Notes: generated by a model not told the origin, from the sequence alone. 28,629 nt of DNA from Candidatus Gastranaerophilales bacterium (GCA_944323585.1 CALUTA010000003.1:1-28629), one strand, 5' to 3'. Counted from the first letter of the stretch, positions 13,922 to 21,798 are shown. Numbers and translations: made by a program.

Positions 13922-16900
13922 ATAATGCACCTGCCTTACTTTCTTCTGAAACTATATCAAAAATCATTGACGGCTCCTGATCGACCATTTTTTCAAATGA
14001 TTTAGTCTTTCTGCTTACTGTAATGTGTAAATTTTTCTTGGCCCTTGTAATTGCGACATACAGAAGTCTTAAGTTTTCAGCCAGAAGCTCCTGTTTCAGC
14101 TGGTCTTCGGTTTTAGGTTTGTAATCGGGATTGAGCCTTCTTATTTCTTCCATAAAATCAGAGGATTTTAATTTTATTTGAGAAAAATCCAGCGTCAGAT
14201 TTTTTTCTGACATTTCCGGCAAAAACACAAGGTCGAATTCATCGCCTTTTGACTTGTGCAGTGTCATAATCTGAACCTTGCCTTCAAGAAATTCTTTGTC
14301 GCTTTCATCTTCTTCCGAGAAAAATTTGAATCCGCTTAACGACGTCTTTTTCGACAGTTCGCCGAGCCTTGTCATTATGTATTCAAAGCTGTTGTTTGAA
14401 AGTCCTATTCGCTTAATCAGAGTGGATATAAGATAAACATTTGATTTTTCAATTTCGTTTGAAAAATAATGAAGCCCTATTTTAATCGCAAGTTCGTCCG
14501 CCGTAAGATGCGGGAATGACAGCCAGTAGGTTAAATCCCAGTAAAATTGTTCAAGATAAATATTGTTTATGTCGTCGCAATTCAGTGAAATAAACGGATT
14601 TTCATATTTACGGATTTCTGAAGCCAGACGCTGTTTGTAAAATCCGCATTCAGAGAGAATTTCGTAGTTGTCCGCAATATTGTTGTTGTCGAATGGATTG
14701 AGAATCATATTCATAACGGCAAATATTACCCTGAAAATAGACTTCTGTTCAAGGCATTCACTTCGGGTAATTGTTTTAAGCCCGCTGTTATTGATGAAAT
14801 CCATCCACTGAACCACCTGAAAATTGTTCCTTAAGAGAATTCCGATTGTTGCTTTTGGAGCTTTTTTTAGTGTATTTTTAATTGTGGCAAGAATATAATT
14901 TTTTTCTTCTAAAGTGCTGTCAAAAATCTTTGGAGTTACGGCATTGGGGCTTATCGGGTTTCTGCCTTCAACAGGGTGCATAAAAATTTTGAAGAATGCA
15001 TTTTGCATTTCATCATGTTCTTCGGTAAACTTTACAAGGTCATTGGCAAGAGTCCATACATCTTTCGTACATCTTTGGGAGCAGTCCATGCTGACGTTTG
15101 TTGATGTTGAGATGAATTTTCTGAAGCCTTCCACATCTGCGTTGGAAAAAGTTGTTGTTATTGCCTGATTGATGTCGCCGCAGCGAATTAAATTTTTATA
15201 TTTTGCGCTCAGCATATTGATAAGCTTCTGCTGAATTGCTGATGAATCCTGCGCTTCGTCTTCTATTACAAAATGGCATATATCCTGATAGTGAGCCAGA
15301 ATATCCGGATTATCTTCCAGAAGTCTGACTGATGAGATAAGCATATCGTCATAATCAATCAGATTTGCGGCGCTCAAGGCCTGCTGATATTCTTCAAAGA
15401 ATGTCTGAAATTTTTTGAGTTTCAAATCTGTTGAACCGTTAAGTTTTTGTCCGCTTTCGGGGATGTGCCCTGTGGTTGTGAATTTTCCCTGCCCTATTTT
15501 GAACACGGAAACGGCTCTGTCAAAATCATCTGTTTCTGTTTTTTTCAGTTTAAGTTTTGTTGAAATTTCTCTGACAATTCTTGTGCGCTGGGTGTCGTCG
15601 CAGATTTCAAAGTCGGACGGAAGCCCGAGTCGTTCAAAGTTTCCGTTTTCTTTCAGAATCCTGAGCGCAAGCCCGTGAATTGTGCTGATATTCGGAAGCT
15701 GGGCCGAGTCTTCCCTGACTGTTTTAATCCTTTCTCTGAAGTTTCTTGCTGCGGATTCCATGTAGGTAAGAACAAAAATATTTTCAGGATTTGCGCCGTT
15801 TTCAAGAAGTTTCAATATTAATGCAAGAAGAATAGTTGTTTTTCCCGCCCCGGGTACAGCAGAAATCGCCATTCTTCCGGATTTGTAATCCAAAACCGGC
15901 TGCTGGTCGAGTCTGGGAGTAATTTGAAATTTCTTTTTTGTTTCCTCCGTCGCAACGGGAGCAGAGGAAACCGTGATATATTTTTCAATCCCGCCAAAAT
16001 TCTCAATTCCGTTGCCGTCGAACAGGCTTGAATAAGCATAAATATGTTCATCAGCGCAAAGTGTGAGTTTTCTTAATATTCTTGCTGTTTTTTCTTTTCC
16101 GAGTTCAATATTGTCCTCTATTGTAAACTCGTCTTTTGACCATCCTCTCTGGAATACCCATGCATTATAAAGCGGGCCTGTGTCGCTTTTAATCCATTCA
16201 TCACTTGAAACATCAAGCCATATCTGGTATTTTGTCCTAATCTGACTGTCAATTATTTTTTGCGGTGTCCCGATAACAAGGTCACGCTCCTTGATTTCTA
16301 ACGTCGTGTAAGGGTTCTCGGCAATTATTGAATTTTCAATCTGGGTTATTATTTCACTCTTCCGCTTTTCAAATTCATCCTTAAAAACATTCTCAAATTC
16401 CTGAAGCTGCTTGATAAAGAAGTTAAATTTATTCAAAATCTGCGCATCAAATGTTTTTAATTCCACAAGGTTTTCGTAAATTTCCAGAGCCTGAAGCGAA
16501 AGTTTCTTGTTGTTTTGAGCCTGCGAATTCACAATCTCCAGAAATTTTTTGTATTTTTCGGTGTAATCCTGATATGGAAATTCAAAGTCAATAATCTCTT
16601 TTGTTCTGTCAAAAGTATCAAGGATTTCACGGCAGTATTTTATCGGAATTTCCAGAAAGTTTGAAATAATTATTCTTAAATCAAAAGACGTCAGCCTGTC
16701 TTTCATTCCGCAATTGAGCTTCATAATCGTCAGAACGGACAGCACCAGAGGGTTCTGGATAAGTTTTTCATTTCCTGAAAGAAACATAAGGTTTGTATGT
16801 GAATTTAAGCTTTCTTTCAGCGAAAAACGCAGCATTTCGTCAATTACAGGTGTCACAACCGCAATTTCGGAAGGTTTTACTTTCTCTTTCAAAAGCGAAT

Positions 16901-17834
16901 GGATTTGATTAACCGCCATATCAATCATCTTTGCCCGTTTTGAAGGCGATTGAAGCGAAAAATTTTCCAGAACTTCTGTTTTGTCCTCTGTCGTATTTCT
17001 GAAAATATTTTCCGCATCAAATCGGAGTTTTGTTTCAGAGTCAATTGTAATAACAGGCTCCTTGAATAGTTTTTCAAATTCCCACACGGCAGTCCTGTCG
17101 GCGCTTAAATACCCTGTTCTGCTTGCACCTTTTTTATCAAAAGCAATAAACTGCTCCTTCAATTGCGGCGCAAGATGTTTTATAAAGTCAAAACAAAGCG
17201 GTGTTATTTCGTCCCCGTCATCGACAATCAGATATTTTATATTTTTAAAATAATCCGTATTTTTGCAGATATAATTGAAAATAAGCCCCTGTCTTAAGTA
17301 ATCAAAATCTCTGAGTGCAAGCGTTTGTTTTAACAATTTTTTAAGAGCAATTTTTGCATCATCAGCAAAACTCTCTTTTAAAACCCTTGATCTCCACTCA
17401 ACTTCATCATCTGTAAGATTGTTTTGTACAATAAGCGAATATCTTCTGAATAGCTGGTGCAGAAGCGATTTTTTAGAATTGTAACCCTTAAACTGTACCT
17501 CTTTAATAATATCTTTCAAGATGAATTGCGAAACTTCAAGTCCTGCAAGATTTGGCAGAATTTCCGCTCCCGGATAGGGGTTAATGTTTTCCAGTACAGC
17601 CCAGTTGTCAATAATGGTGTTATATACAAGCGAAAAGAAAGAGTGAACTTCAAGTTTTTCAACAGCAGGCACCTCAAGCAGATTAAGTGTATTTTCCACA
17701 AATTTATTTTTAAGTTTGGAATTTTGAACAAGCACCAGAATTTCAGAAGCAGAAATGCCGGCATTCAAAAGTTTTGCGTATTTTTCAATAAGCAAATCCG
17801 TTTTTTTTGATGATACACTTCCTTCAATTAACAC
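13914..17834 (-). CDS. Tandem UvrD-like double helicase (AddAB/RecBCD-type repair enzyme)
   Basis: The product has 1306 residues. The C-terminal half is an intact superfamily 1A helicase: Walker A AVPGAGKT (659-666), motif Ia VLTYMESAARNFRERI, ISTIHGLALRIL, DEAQD (859-863), CGDINQAI, IMTLHKSKGDEFD and motif VI VAITRAKKN (R1264). The N-terminal half (about 1-640) has the same order of motifs in damaged form: GSVSSKKT (5-12; Gly 4 and Gly 6 of GxxGxGKT replaced), HSFFSLVY, VDDGDE (204-209) in place of VDExQD, IAVVTP and VIGTPQKI. This resembles the inactive helicase module of AddB followed by AddA in one chain. Its partner nuclease overlaps the 3' end. The likely role is resection of DNA double-strand breaks. 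The start is GTG 17834, with AGAGGA 10 bases upstream. Confidence 0.88.
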   Translation of the reverse strand: MLIEGSVSSKKTDLLIEKYAKLLNAGISASEILVLVQNSKLKNKFVENTLNLLEVPAVEKLEVHSFFSLVYNTIIDNWAVLENINPYPGAEILPNLAGLEVSQFILKDIIKEVQFKGYNSKKSLLHQLFRRYSLIVQNNLTDDEVEWRSRVLKESFADDAKIALKKLLKQTLALRDFDYLRQGLIFNYICKNTDYFKNIKYLIVDDGDEITPLCFDFIKHLAPQLKEQFIAFDKKGASRTGYLSADRTAVWEFEKLFKEPVITIDSETKLRFDAENIFRNTTEDKTEVLENFSLQSPSKRAKMIDMAVNQIHSLLKEKVKPSEIAVVTPVIDEMLRFSLKESLNSHTNLMFLSGNEKLIQNPLVLSVLTIMKLNCGMKDRLTSFDLRIIISNFLEIPIKYCREILDTFDRTKEIIDFEFPYQDYTEKYKKFLEIVNSQAQNNKKLSLQALEIYENLVELKTFDAQILNKFNFFIKQLQEFENVFKDEFEKRKSEIITQIENSIIAENPYTTLEIKERDLVIGTPQKIIDSQIRTKYQIWLDVSSDEWIKSDTGPLYNAWVFQRGWSKDEFTIEDNIELGKEKTARILRKLTLCADEHIYAYSSLFDGNGIENFGGIEKYITVSSAPVATEETKKKFQITPRLDQQPVLDYKSGRMAISAVPGAGKTTILLALILKLLENGANPENIFVLTYMESAARNFRERIKTVREDSAQLPNISTIHGLALRILKENGNFERLGLPSDFEICDDTQRTRIVREISTKLKLKKTETDDFDRAVSVFKIGQGKFTTTGHIPESGQKLNGSTDLKLKKFQTFFEEYQQALSAANLIDYDDMLISSVRLLEDNPDILAHYQDICHFVIEDEAQDSSAIQQKLINMLSAKYKNLIRCGDINQAITTTFSNADVEGFRKFISTSTNVSMDCSQRCTKDVWTLANDLVKFTEEHDEMQNAFFKIFMHPVEGRNPISPNAVTPKIFDSTLEEKNYILATIKNTLKKAPKATIGILLRNNFQVVQWMDFINNSGLKTITRSECLEQKSIFRVIFAVMNMILNPFDNNNIADNYEILSECGFYKQRLASEIRKYENPFISLNCDDINNIYLEQFYWDLTYWLSFPHLTADELAIKIGLHYFSNEIEKSNVYLISTLIKRIGLSNNSFEYIMTRLGELSKKTSLSGFKFFSEEDESDKEFLEGKVQIMTLHKSKGDEFDLVFLPEMSEKNLTLDFSQIKLKSSDFMEEIRRLNPDYKPKTEDQLKQELLAENLRLLYVAITRAKKNLHITVSRKTKSFEKMVDQEPSMIFDIVSEESKAGALYE

Positions 17835-17913
17835 CTAAAATCAATCCTCTTTTTATAGTATTTTACCACAAAAAAGTGTTATTTTTACCATTGAAATTAA
17901 TATTATTAAACTA

Positions 17914-17942
17914 TTGCATTTTTACGAAATTTCATCTAATAT
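17914..17942 (+). promoter_or_regulatory. Promoter of the winged-helix gene
   Basis: TTGCAT (17914-17919), 17 nt, TAATAT (17937-17942). Start near 17949. It is divergent from the helicase gene. Confidence 0.65.
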
Positions 17943-17991
17943 AGGCATGTAAAGGATGAACTTAGAGCATTGCAAAAAGTGGAGGTAAGAA

Positions 17992-18201
17992 ATGCAAGAA
18001 TTACAAGAACAAATCGGACAATCAGCTGGACAAATTTACAACTATTTGTCATCAAACAACGGAAAATCAACATTTGCTAAAATGAAAAAAGACTTGGATC
18101 TTAAAGGTAATTTTGCTGATTTGGGTCTTGGCTGGTTAGCAAGAGAAGACAAAGTTGCTATTTCTAAAAGAGGTTCTTCAGTTAGCATTTCATTGAAATA
18201 G
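17992..18201 (+). CDS. Small winged-helix protein (DUF2582-like)
   Basis: The 69-residue product is a compact wHTH domain: SAGQIYNYLSSN, then TFAKMKKDLDLKG, LGLGWLAREDKV and a C-terminal beta-hairpin wing (AISKRGSSVSISLK). The pattern matches the small winged-helix family DUF2582 as I remember it; DNA binding is likely but no target is known. A very strong GGAGGT (17981-17986) is placed 5 bases from the ATG, and with the good promoter and the dedicated terminator this suggests high expression. It is a single-gene unit. Confidence 0.85.
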   Translation: MQELQEQIGQSAGQIYNYLSSNNGKSTFAKMKKDLDLKGNFADLGLGWLAREDKVAISKRGSSVSISLK

Positions 18202-18221
18202 TTAACTGTAAAGATTAAAAT

Positions 18222-18252
18222 AAAAAGACACTTTTTACAAGTGTCTTTTTTT
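18222..18252 (+). terminator. Terminator of the winged-helix gene
   Basis: AAAAAGACACTT (18222-18233) pairs with AAGTGTCTTTTT (18239-18250), 5-nt loop, with Ts to 18252. Confidence 0.92.
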
Positions 18253-18264
18253 ATGCAAAAAAAA

Positions 18265-18325
18265 ACTTCTTTTAAAAAGAAGTCAGGTAGTAAGTGTGTA
18301 GTAGGTAGGTTATAGTAGTAAAGAT
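18265..18325. repeat. Palindrome followed by GTAG-type short repeats
   Basis: A near-perfect palindrome (ACTTCTTTT / AAAAGAAGT, 18265-18283) is followed by an irregular run of GTAG/GTAGTA units (18285-18318). It carries no open frame and lies between the winged-helix terminator and the coaD promoter. Purpose unknown. Confidence 0.4.
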
Positions 18326-18400
18326 TATAGATTTTTGATATATAAATAAAGTATTTTTTATATAACGAATTTCAGAATATGGTTTTATTTTTACAAAACT

Positions 18401-18431
18401 TTACAAAAAAGCCCTGTGTTTATTCTATAAT
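18401..18431 (+). promoter_or_regulatory. Candidate coaD promoter
   Basis: A perfect TATAAT (18426-18431) with TTACAA (18401-18406) at a rather long 19-nt spacer. Start near 18438, about 29 bases before the ATG. Confidence 0.5.
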
Positions 18432-18466
18432 TTAATTGCTTTATAAAAGAAATAGAAAGGAAGCTT

Positions 18467-18946
18467 ATGAAAATAGCGATTTATCCCGGCAGCTTCGATC
18501 CTGTAACGAAAGGGCACATAGATATTTTGAAAAATGGAGCCGAAATTTTTGATAAAGTTATAATAGCCGTTGCAAAAAATTCCGAAAAGAATGCCTTTTT
18601 ATCAGTTGCAGACAGGGTTGCGCTTATTAAAGAAAGTGTAAAAGAGCTTGAAAATGTAGAGGTGGACAGTTTTGATGGATTAACAATAGAATATGCCAAA
18701 AAACGGGGTGCACAGGTTATTTTAAGAGGACTGCGCGCGGTTTCTGATTTTGAGTACGAAATGCAGTTGTCACAGGCTAACAGCGCACTTTCAAGCGATA
18801 TTAAAACAATATTTCTTATAACAAAACCAAAATACAATTTTATTTCATCCCGCACAATTAAGGAAATATACTTGAATAACGGCGATATTTCAAAGTTTGT
18901 GCCGGAATGTGTATACAAATTTTTAATGAATAAAAAACAACCTTAA
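18467..18946 (+). CDS. coaD: Phosphopantetheine adenylyltransferase
   Basis: The enzyme transfers AMP from ATP to 4'-phosphopantetheine, the penultimate step of CoA synthesis. Its 159 residues are the family norm. YPGSFDPVTKGH contains the T/HxGH nucleotide motif (H17), RGLRAVSDFEYE is the substrate-binding loop, and FISSRTIKEI is the C-terminal phosphate-binding motif. AAAGGAAG precedes the ATG. It complements panB and panC some 10 kb upstream, though not in the same transcript. Confidence 0.98.
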   Translation: MKIAIYPGSFDPVTKGHIDILKNGAEIFDKVIIAVAKNSEKNAFLSVADRVALIKESVKELENVEVDSFDGLTIEYAKKRGAQVILRGLRAVSDFEYEMQLSQANSALSSDIKTIFLITKPKYNFISSRTIKEIYLNNGDISKFVPECVYKFLMNKKQP

Positions 18947-18998
18947 TTGTATAAAGTGTAAAATATCTTAAAATACTTGATAATTCTGCGAAAATAGT

Positions 18999-19027
18999 TT
19001 GACAATTAATTTTTGCTTATGTAGAAT
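18999..19027 (+). promoter_or_regulatory. Promoter of the coiled-coil gene
   Basis: A perfect TTGACA (18999-19004), 17 nt, then TAGAAT (19022-19027). Start near 19034, shortly before the AAGGGA ribosome-binding site. Confidence 0.8.
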
Positions 19028-19057
19028 GTAATTATCAAGAAAGGGATATGTAATATC

Positions 19058-19654
19058 ATGCAACAAAATGGTGTATATGACTTATTAAGATTGTTAGAAA
19101 TGTCAATTGACGATAGTTTTCCGATTGTTCCCGGAAGGTTTGTTCTAGCAAAACCAAAAGAAATAGAAGCGTTGATTGACAAGATATATAGATCTTTACC
19201 TGTAGAAGTTCAGGAAGCAAGAGCATTTTTAAGACGCAGAGATGAAATGCAGGCGGAAGCTCAGCAGAAAGCTGAAAAAATTATTGCAGATGCACAGGCA
19301 GAAGCGGACAGAAAGTTGTCTGAAGCAGACTTTTTGAAGGCCCTTGAACGTGAAGGCAACAGAATCAGAACTCAGGTTCAGGAAGAATGCGAAGAATTAA
19401 AACGCAAAGCTCTTGAAGATGCCGATAACATCAGGTTGAAAGCAACGGAAGATGCAATGAAAACCCGTGAAGGGGCAGAAATCTATGCAGAACAGGTTTT
19501 GACAAATTTGGAAAGAGATTTAACCCAGCTTCAGCAGGTTGTTAAAAACGGTCAGGTTTATATGGAAAAATTGAGATCAGAGTCCTATGGAAATTATGAT
19601 CTTCCAAGTTCATACGAAATGAGAAACGGTTCTTCAGATTATGCCGTTAAATAG
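19058..19654 (+). CDS. Coiled-coil protein downstream of coaD (DivIVA/ATP-synthase-b-like)
   Basis: The product has 198 residues. A folded N-terminal segment (VYDLLRLLEMSIDDS, then PGRFVLAKPKEIEALIDKI) leads into a long Glu/Ala/Arg-rich coiled coil (about residues 50-165), and the tail is Ser/Tyr-rich and probably disordered. There are no membrane segments. Such proteins are commonly annotated as DivIVA-like or ATP synthase subunit b-like from coiled-coil similarity alone. I recall a comparable gene beside coaD in cyanobacteria, which would fit the lineage. A role in cell division or envelope organisation is possible but not shown. It has its own strong promoter and a terminator. Confidence 0.85.
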   Translation: MQQNGVYDLLRLLEMSIDDSFPIVPGRFVLAKPKEIEALIDKIYRSLPVEVQEARAFLRRRDEMQAEAQQKAEKIIADAQAEADRKLSEADFLKALEREGNRIRTQVQEECEELKRKALEDADNIRLKATEDAMKTREGAEIYAEQVLTNLERDLTQLQQVVKNGQVYMEKLRSESYGNYDLPSSYEMRNGSSDYAVK

Positions 19655-19686
19655 CAGGCTGATAAAATAAAATTTTAAACTGAATT

Positions 19687-19711
19687 GACCGCTTTAAAAT
19701 GCGGTCTTTTT
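19687..19711 (+). terminator. Terminator of the coiled-coil gene
   Basis: GACCGC (19687-19692) pairs with GCGGTC (19701-19706), 8-nt loop, followed by TTTTT. Confidence 0.92.
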
Positions 19712-19770
19712 AGTAAAATTTTGTAGTATTTGTTAACATTTGTTTGCATTTATTTATTTTTGTTTTATTA

Positions 19771-19820
19771 TGTTATAGTAAGCCGATTAAATAGAATGTG
19801 AAACTTCTCACATTCTATTT
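19771..19820 (+). promoter_or_regulatory. rpmG extended -10 promoter and 5' hairpin
   Basis: TGTTATAGT (19771-19779) is an extended -10 element, with a predicted start near 19786. Immediately afterwards a perfect 13-bp hairpin forms (AAATAGAATGTGA 19789-19801 with TCACATTCTATTT 19808-19820, loop AACTTC), so the mRNA would begin with a stable stem-loop. A weak T run follows, so termination there is possible. Confidence 0.55.
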
Positions 19821-19883
19821 TAAAAAGGACTTAAAACAGGTTACAAAAACGTTGAAATTTAATAGAAAAAGGAAATAACAACG

Positions 19884-20051
19884 ATGGGAATCAAAGGAAA
19901 AAATGACAGAATGGTAGTTATGGCATGCGAAGACTGCAAAGAAAGAAACTACACAACAACCAAAAACAAAAAAAACATTAAGGAAAGACTTGAATTAAAC
20001 AAGTACTGCCCGACTTGTAAAAAACATACGAAACATAAAGAAACTAAGTAG
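19884..20051 (+). CDS. rpmG: 50S ribosomal protein L33
   Basis: The 55-residue reading frame translates as MGIKGKNDRMVVMACEDCKE and continues to a Lys/His-rich end (KKHTKHKETK). C15-x2-C18 and C42-x2-C45 form the zinc-ribbon version of L33 (the Zn-binding C+ type). AAAAAGGAAA lies upstream at suitable spacing. Its position ahead of tRNA-Trp, secE and nusG is the conserved order in many bacteria. Confidence 0.96.
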   Translation: MGIKGKNDRMVVMACEDCKERNYTTTKNKKNIKERLELNKYCPTCKKHTKHKETK

Positions 20052-20168
20052 GCGGATTTTCGGCAGGGACAGAAAAACAGATTTCAGTTGTCCAATATCC
20101 GTTAGTGTACTGTAAATTTAGCTGATTCAACAAAGTAAAGGTGCCCGGATAGCCGAACAATCAGAAAC

Positions 20169-20186
20169 ACCGTGAGTATTCACGGT
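20169..20186 (+). other. Hairpin just upstream of tRNA-Trp
   Basis: ACCGTGA (20169-20175) pairs with TCACGGT (20180-20186) around a GTAT loop, ending 4 bases before the tRNA. It may guide processing of the rpmG-tRNA-secE transcript. The lack of a T run argues against a terminator. Confidence 0.5.
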
Positions 20187-20190
20187 ATAA

Positions 20191-20263
20191 GCGTCCTTAG
20201 TTCAGTTGGTAGAACGTCGGTCTCCAAAACCGGATGTCGAGGGTTCGAGTCCTTCAGGGCGCG
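20191..20263 (+). tRNA. tRNA-Trp (anticodon CCA)
   Basis: Acceptor strands GCGTCCT (20191-20197) and AGGGCGC (20256-20262) pair with one G-U pair. The D arm contains AGTTCAGTTGGTAGA, the anticodon loop is CTCCAAA with anticodon CCA at 20224-20226, and the T arm contains GGGTTCGAGTCC. The discriminator is G73. The 3' CCA is not encoded, so it must be added enzymatically. It is embedded between rpmG and secE, as in many bacteria. Confidence 0.97.
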
Positions 20264-20288
20264 ATTTTAAAACTATAAGGAAAGCACA

Positions 20289-20519
20289 ATGATTGGTAAT
20301 GAAAATTCCTCTCAACAATTAGGAAAATCAACAGAATTTATAAACAGTGTGAAAACATATTTCAAAGGCGTAAAATCAGAATGGGGCAAAATCAGCTGGC
20401 CGGAAAGACGTCAGGTTGTTGCTGAAACAATTTTCGTTATTGTTATTGTGTTTATATTCACAGTTTCAGTTTATTTAATGGATATAATATTCAAAGGTTT
20501 GTTGGGACTTATAAAATAG
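20289..20519 (+). CDS. secE: Preprotein translocase subunit SecE
   Basis: The 76-residue product shows the SecE signature (VKTYFKGVKSEWGKISWPERRQVVAET) followed by a single C-terminal transmembrane helix (IFVIVIVFIFTVSVYLMDIIF). SecE clamps SecY in the SecYEG channel. The short one-helix form is usual outside the enterobacteria. AAGGAAA precedes the ATG, 25 bases after the tRNA. nusG follows after 28 bases. Confidence 0.96.
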   Translation: MIGNENSSQQLGKSTEFINSVKTYFKGVKSEWGKISWPERRQVVAETIFVIVIVFIFTVSVYLMDIIFKGLLGLIK

Positions 20520-20547
20520 TCCGGATGTAAAAATAAAAAGGTGGCTT

Positions 20548-21186
20548 ATGGCAAAAAAAGAAAAATCAATGGAAGAACAATTGAATGAAGATGTAAAAGC
20601 GGAAGCAGCTGAAGCAGAAGCACAGGCTCAAGCCGAAGAAGAAAAGAAAGAAGCCAAAAAGAACCAGAAACGCTGGTACATCGTTCATACCGTAACAGGT
20701 CATGAAAATAAAGTTAAAGTAAACCTTGAAAAACGTATTGAATATATGAACATGGGAGAAAAAATCTTCCGTGTTGAAGTTCCGCAAAAAACAGTTACCC
20801 AGATGAAAGGCGGTAAAAAACAGGAAAGAGAAGAAAAAATCTTCCCCGGCTACGTTCTTGTTGAAATGATAATGGACGAAGACAGCTGGTATGTCGTCCG
20901 CCATACCGCCGGTGTTACAAAGTTTGTCGGATCAGCTAAAAAGCCGATACCGGCACGTGACAGCGAAATCAAGAAAATTATTCACAGGTCAACTTCTCAA
21001 ACTCAGAAAATTGAACTTGACGTTAAAGCAGGCGACAAGGTCAGAATTATATCTGGGCCGTTTGCAGACTTTGTTGCTGATATCATTGAAGTTTATCCTG
21101 ACAAATCGAAACTTCGTGCAAATGTTTCAATTTTCGGACGTGAAACACCTGTGGAATTGGAATACAAACAAATTAACAAGTTATAA
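20548..21186 (+). CDS. nusG: Transcription termination/antitermination protein NusG
   Basis: The 212-residue product begins with an acidic, Ala/Glu/Lys-rich tail of about 40 residues (AEAAEAEAQAQAEEEKKEAKK). The NGN domain follows (RWYIVHTVTGHENKVKVNLE, EKIFPGYVLVEM, WYVVRHTAGVTKFVG), then a KOW domain (AGDKVRIISGPFADF, FGRETPVELEY). NusG binds RNA polymerase and couples it to Rho or the ribosome. The tail makes it longer than the E. coli form (181 residues). It lies in the secE-nusG-rplK-rplA order. Confidence 0.97.
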   Translation: MAKKEKSMEEQLNEDVKAEAAEAEAQAQAEEEKKEAKKNQKRWYIVHTVTGHENKVKVNLEKRIEYMNMGEKIFRVEVPQKTVTQMKGGKKQEREEKIFPGYVLVEMIMDEDSWYVVRHTAGVTKFVGSAKKPIPARDSEIKKIIHRSTSQTQKIELDVKAGDKVRIISGPFADFVADIIEVYPDKSKLRANVSIFGRETPVELEYKQINKL

Positions 21187-21244
21187 TAAATAAACGGCTG
21201 CAGTGATTTTAGCAATAAATTCCGGCAGTCAGGAAGTACAAAAA

Positions 21245-21297
21245 TGTGGAAGGATTTTTCAATCGAAACTACACGAAAGAAAACCGTTAGTACCACA
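21245..21297 (+). promoter_or_regulatory. Ribosomal protein L1 operator-like motif upstream of rplK
   Basis: TGTGGAAGGA (21245-21254) and CCGTTAGTACCACA (21284-21297) bracket a loop region. GTGG pairs with CCAC, leaving an asymmetric internal loop (AA opposite GTTAGTA). The same two halves recur in front of rplA. This fits the L1-binding mRNA motif that imitates the 23S rRNA site and lets L1 repress its own operon. AAAGGAG of rplK follows directly. Confidence 0.6.
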
Positions 21298-21310
21298 AAA
21301 GGAGAAAAAC

Positions 21311-21739
21311 ATGGCAAAAAAAGTAGTAGGAAAAATTAAGCTTCAAATTGAAGCCGGAAAAGCAAATCCGTCACCACCGGTAGGTCCGGCATTAGGTCAG
21401 CACGGTGTAAACATTATGGATTTCTGTAAGCAGTTCAACGCTAAAACAGAATCACAGGCAGGTTACATTATCCCTGTTGTAATTGATGTTTACGAAGACA
21501 GAAGTTTCACTTTTGTAACAAAATCACCTCCGGCACCTGTTTTGATTAAGAAAGCTTTGAATTTGTCAAAAGGATCAGCAGTTCCTAACAAAGACAAAGT
21601 TGCCGAAATCACACAGGCTCAGCTTGAAGAAATTGCAAAAATTAAAATGAATGACTTAAATGCTACAACTCTTGAAGCAGCGGTAAAAATGATTAAAGGT
21701 TCTTGCCGTGCAATGGGTGTAACAGTTAAGGAAGGTTAG
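21311..21739 (+). CDS. rplK: 50S ribosomal protein L11
   Basis: L11 forms the GTPase-associated centre with 23S rRNA. Its 142 residues are the family norm. KIKLQIEAGKANPSPPVGPALGQHGVN is the N-terminal domain with the conserved prolines, and the C-terminal RNA-binding domain ends MIKGSCRAMGVTVKE. The frame is open from 21203, but ATG 21311 with AAAGGAG is the family start. It sits between two L1-operator-like motifs. Confidence 0.97.
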   Translation: MAKKVVGKIKLQIEAGKANPSPPVGPALGQHGVNIMDFCKQFNAKTESQAGYIIPVVIDVYEDRSFTFVTKSPPAPVLIKKALNLSKGSAVPNKDKVAEITQAQLEEIAKIKMNDLNATTLEAAVKMIKGSCRAMGVTVKEG

Positions 21740-21740
21740 G

Positions 21741-21784
21741 ATGGAAGGACTTTTGCAGAGTTCTGCAAAATCCGTTATTACCAC
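21741..21784 (+). promoter_or_regulatory. Second L1 operator-like motif, upstream of rplA
   Basis: TGGAAGGA (21742-21749) and TCCGTTATTACCA (21771-21783) repeat the motif found before rplK. Here GGA pairs with TCC and encloses a perfect 8-bp hairpin (TTTTGCAG 21751-21758, CTGCAAAA 21763-21770, loop AGTT); TGG pairs with CCA outside. It fills most of the 59-base gap before rplA. Confidence 0.65.
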
Positions 21785-21798
21785 GAAAGGATTAAAAA

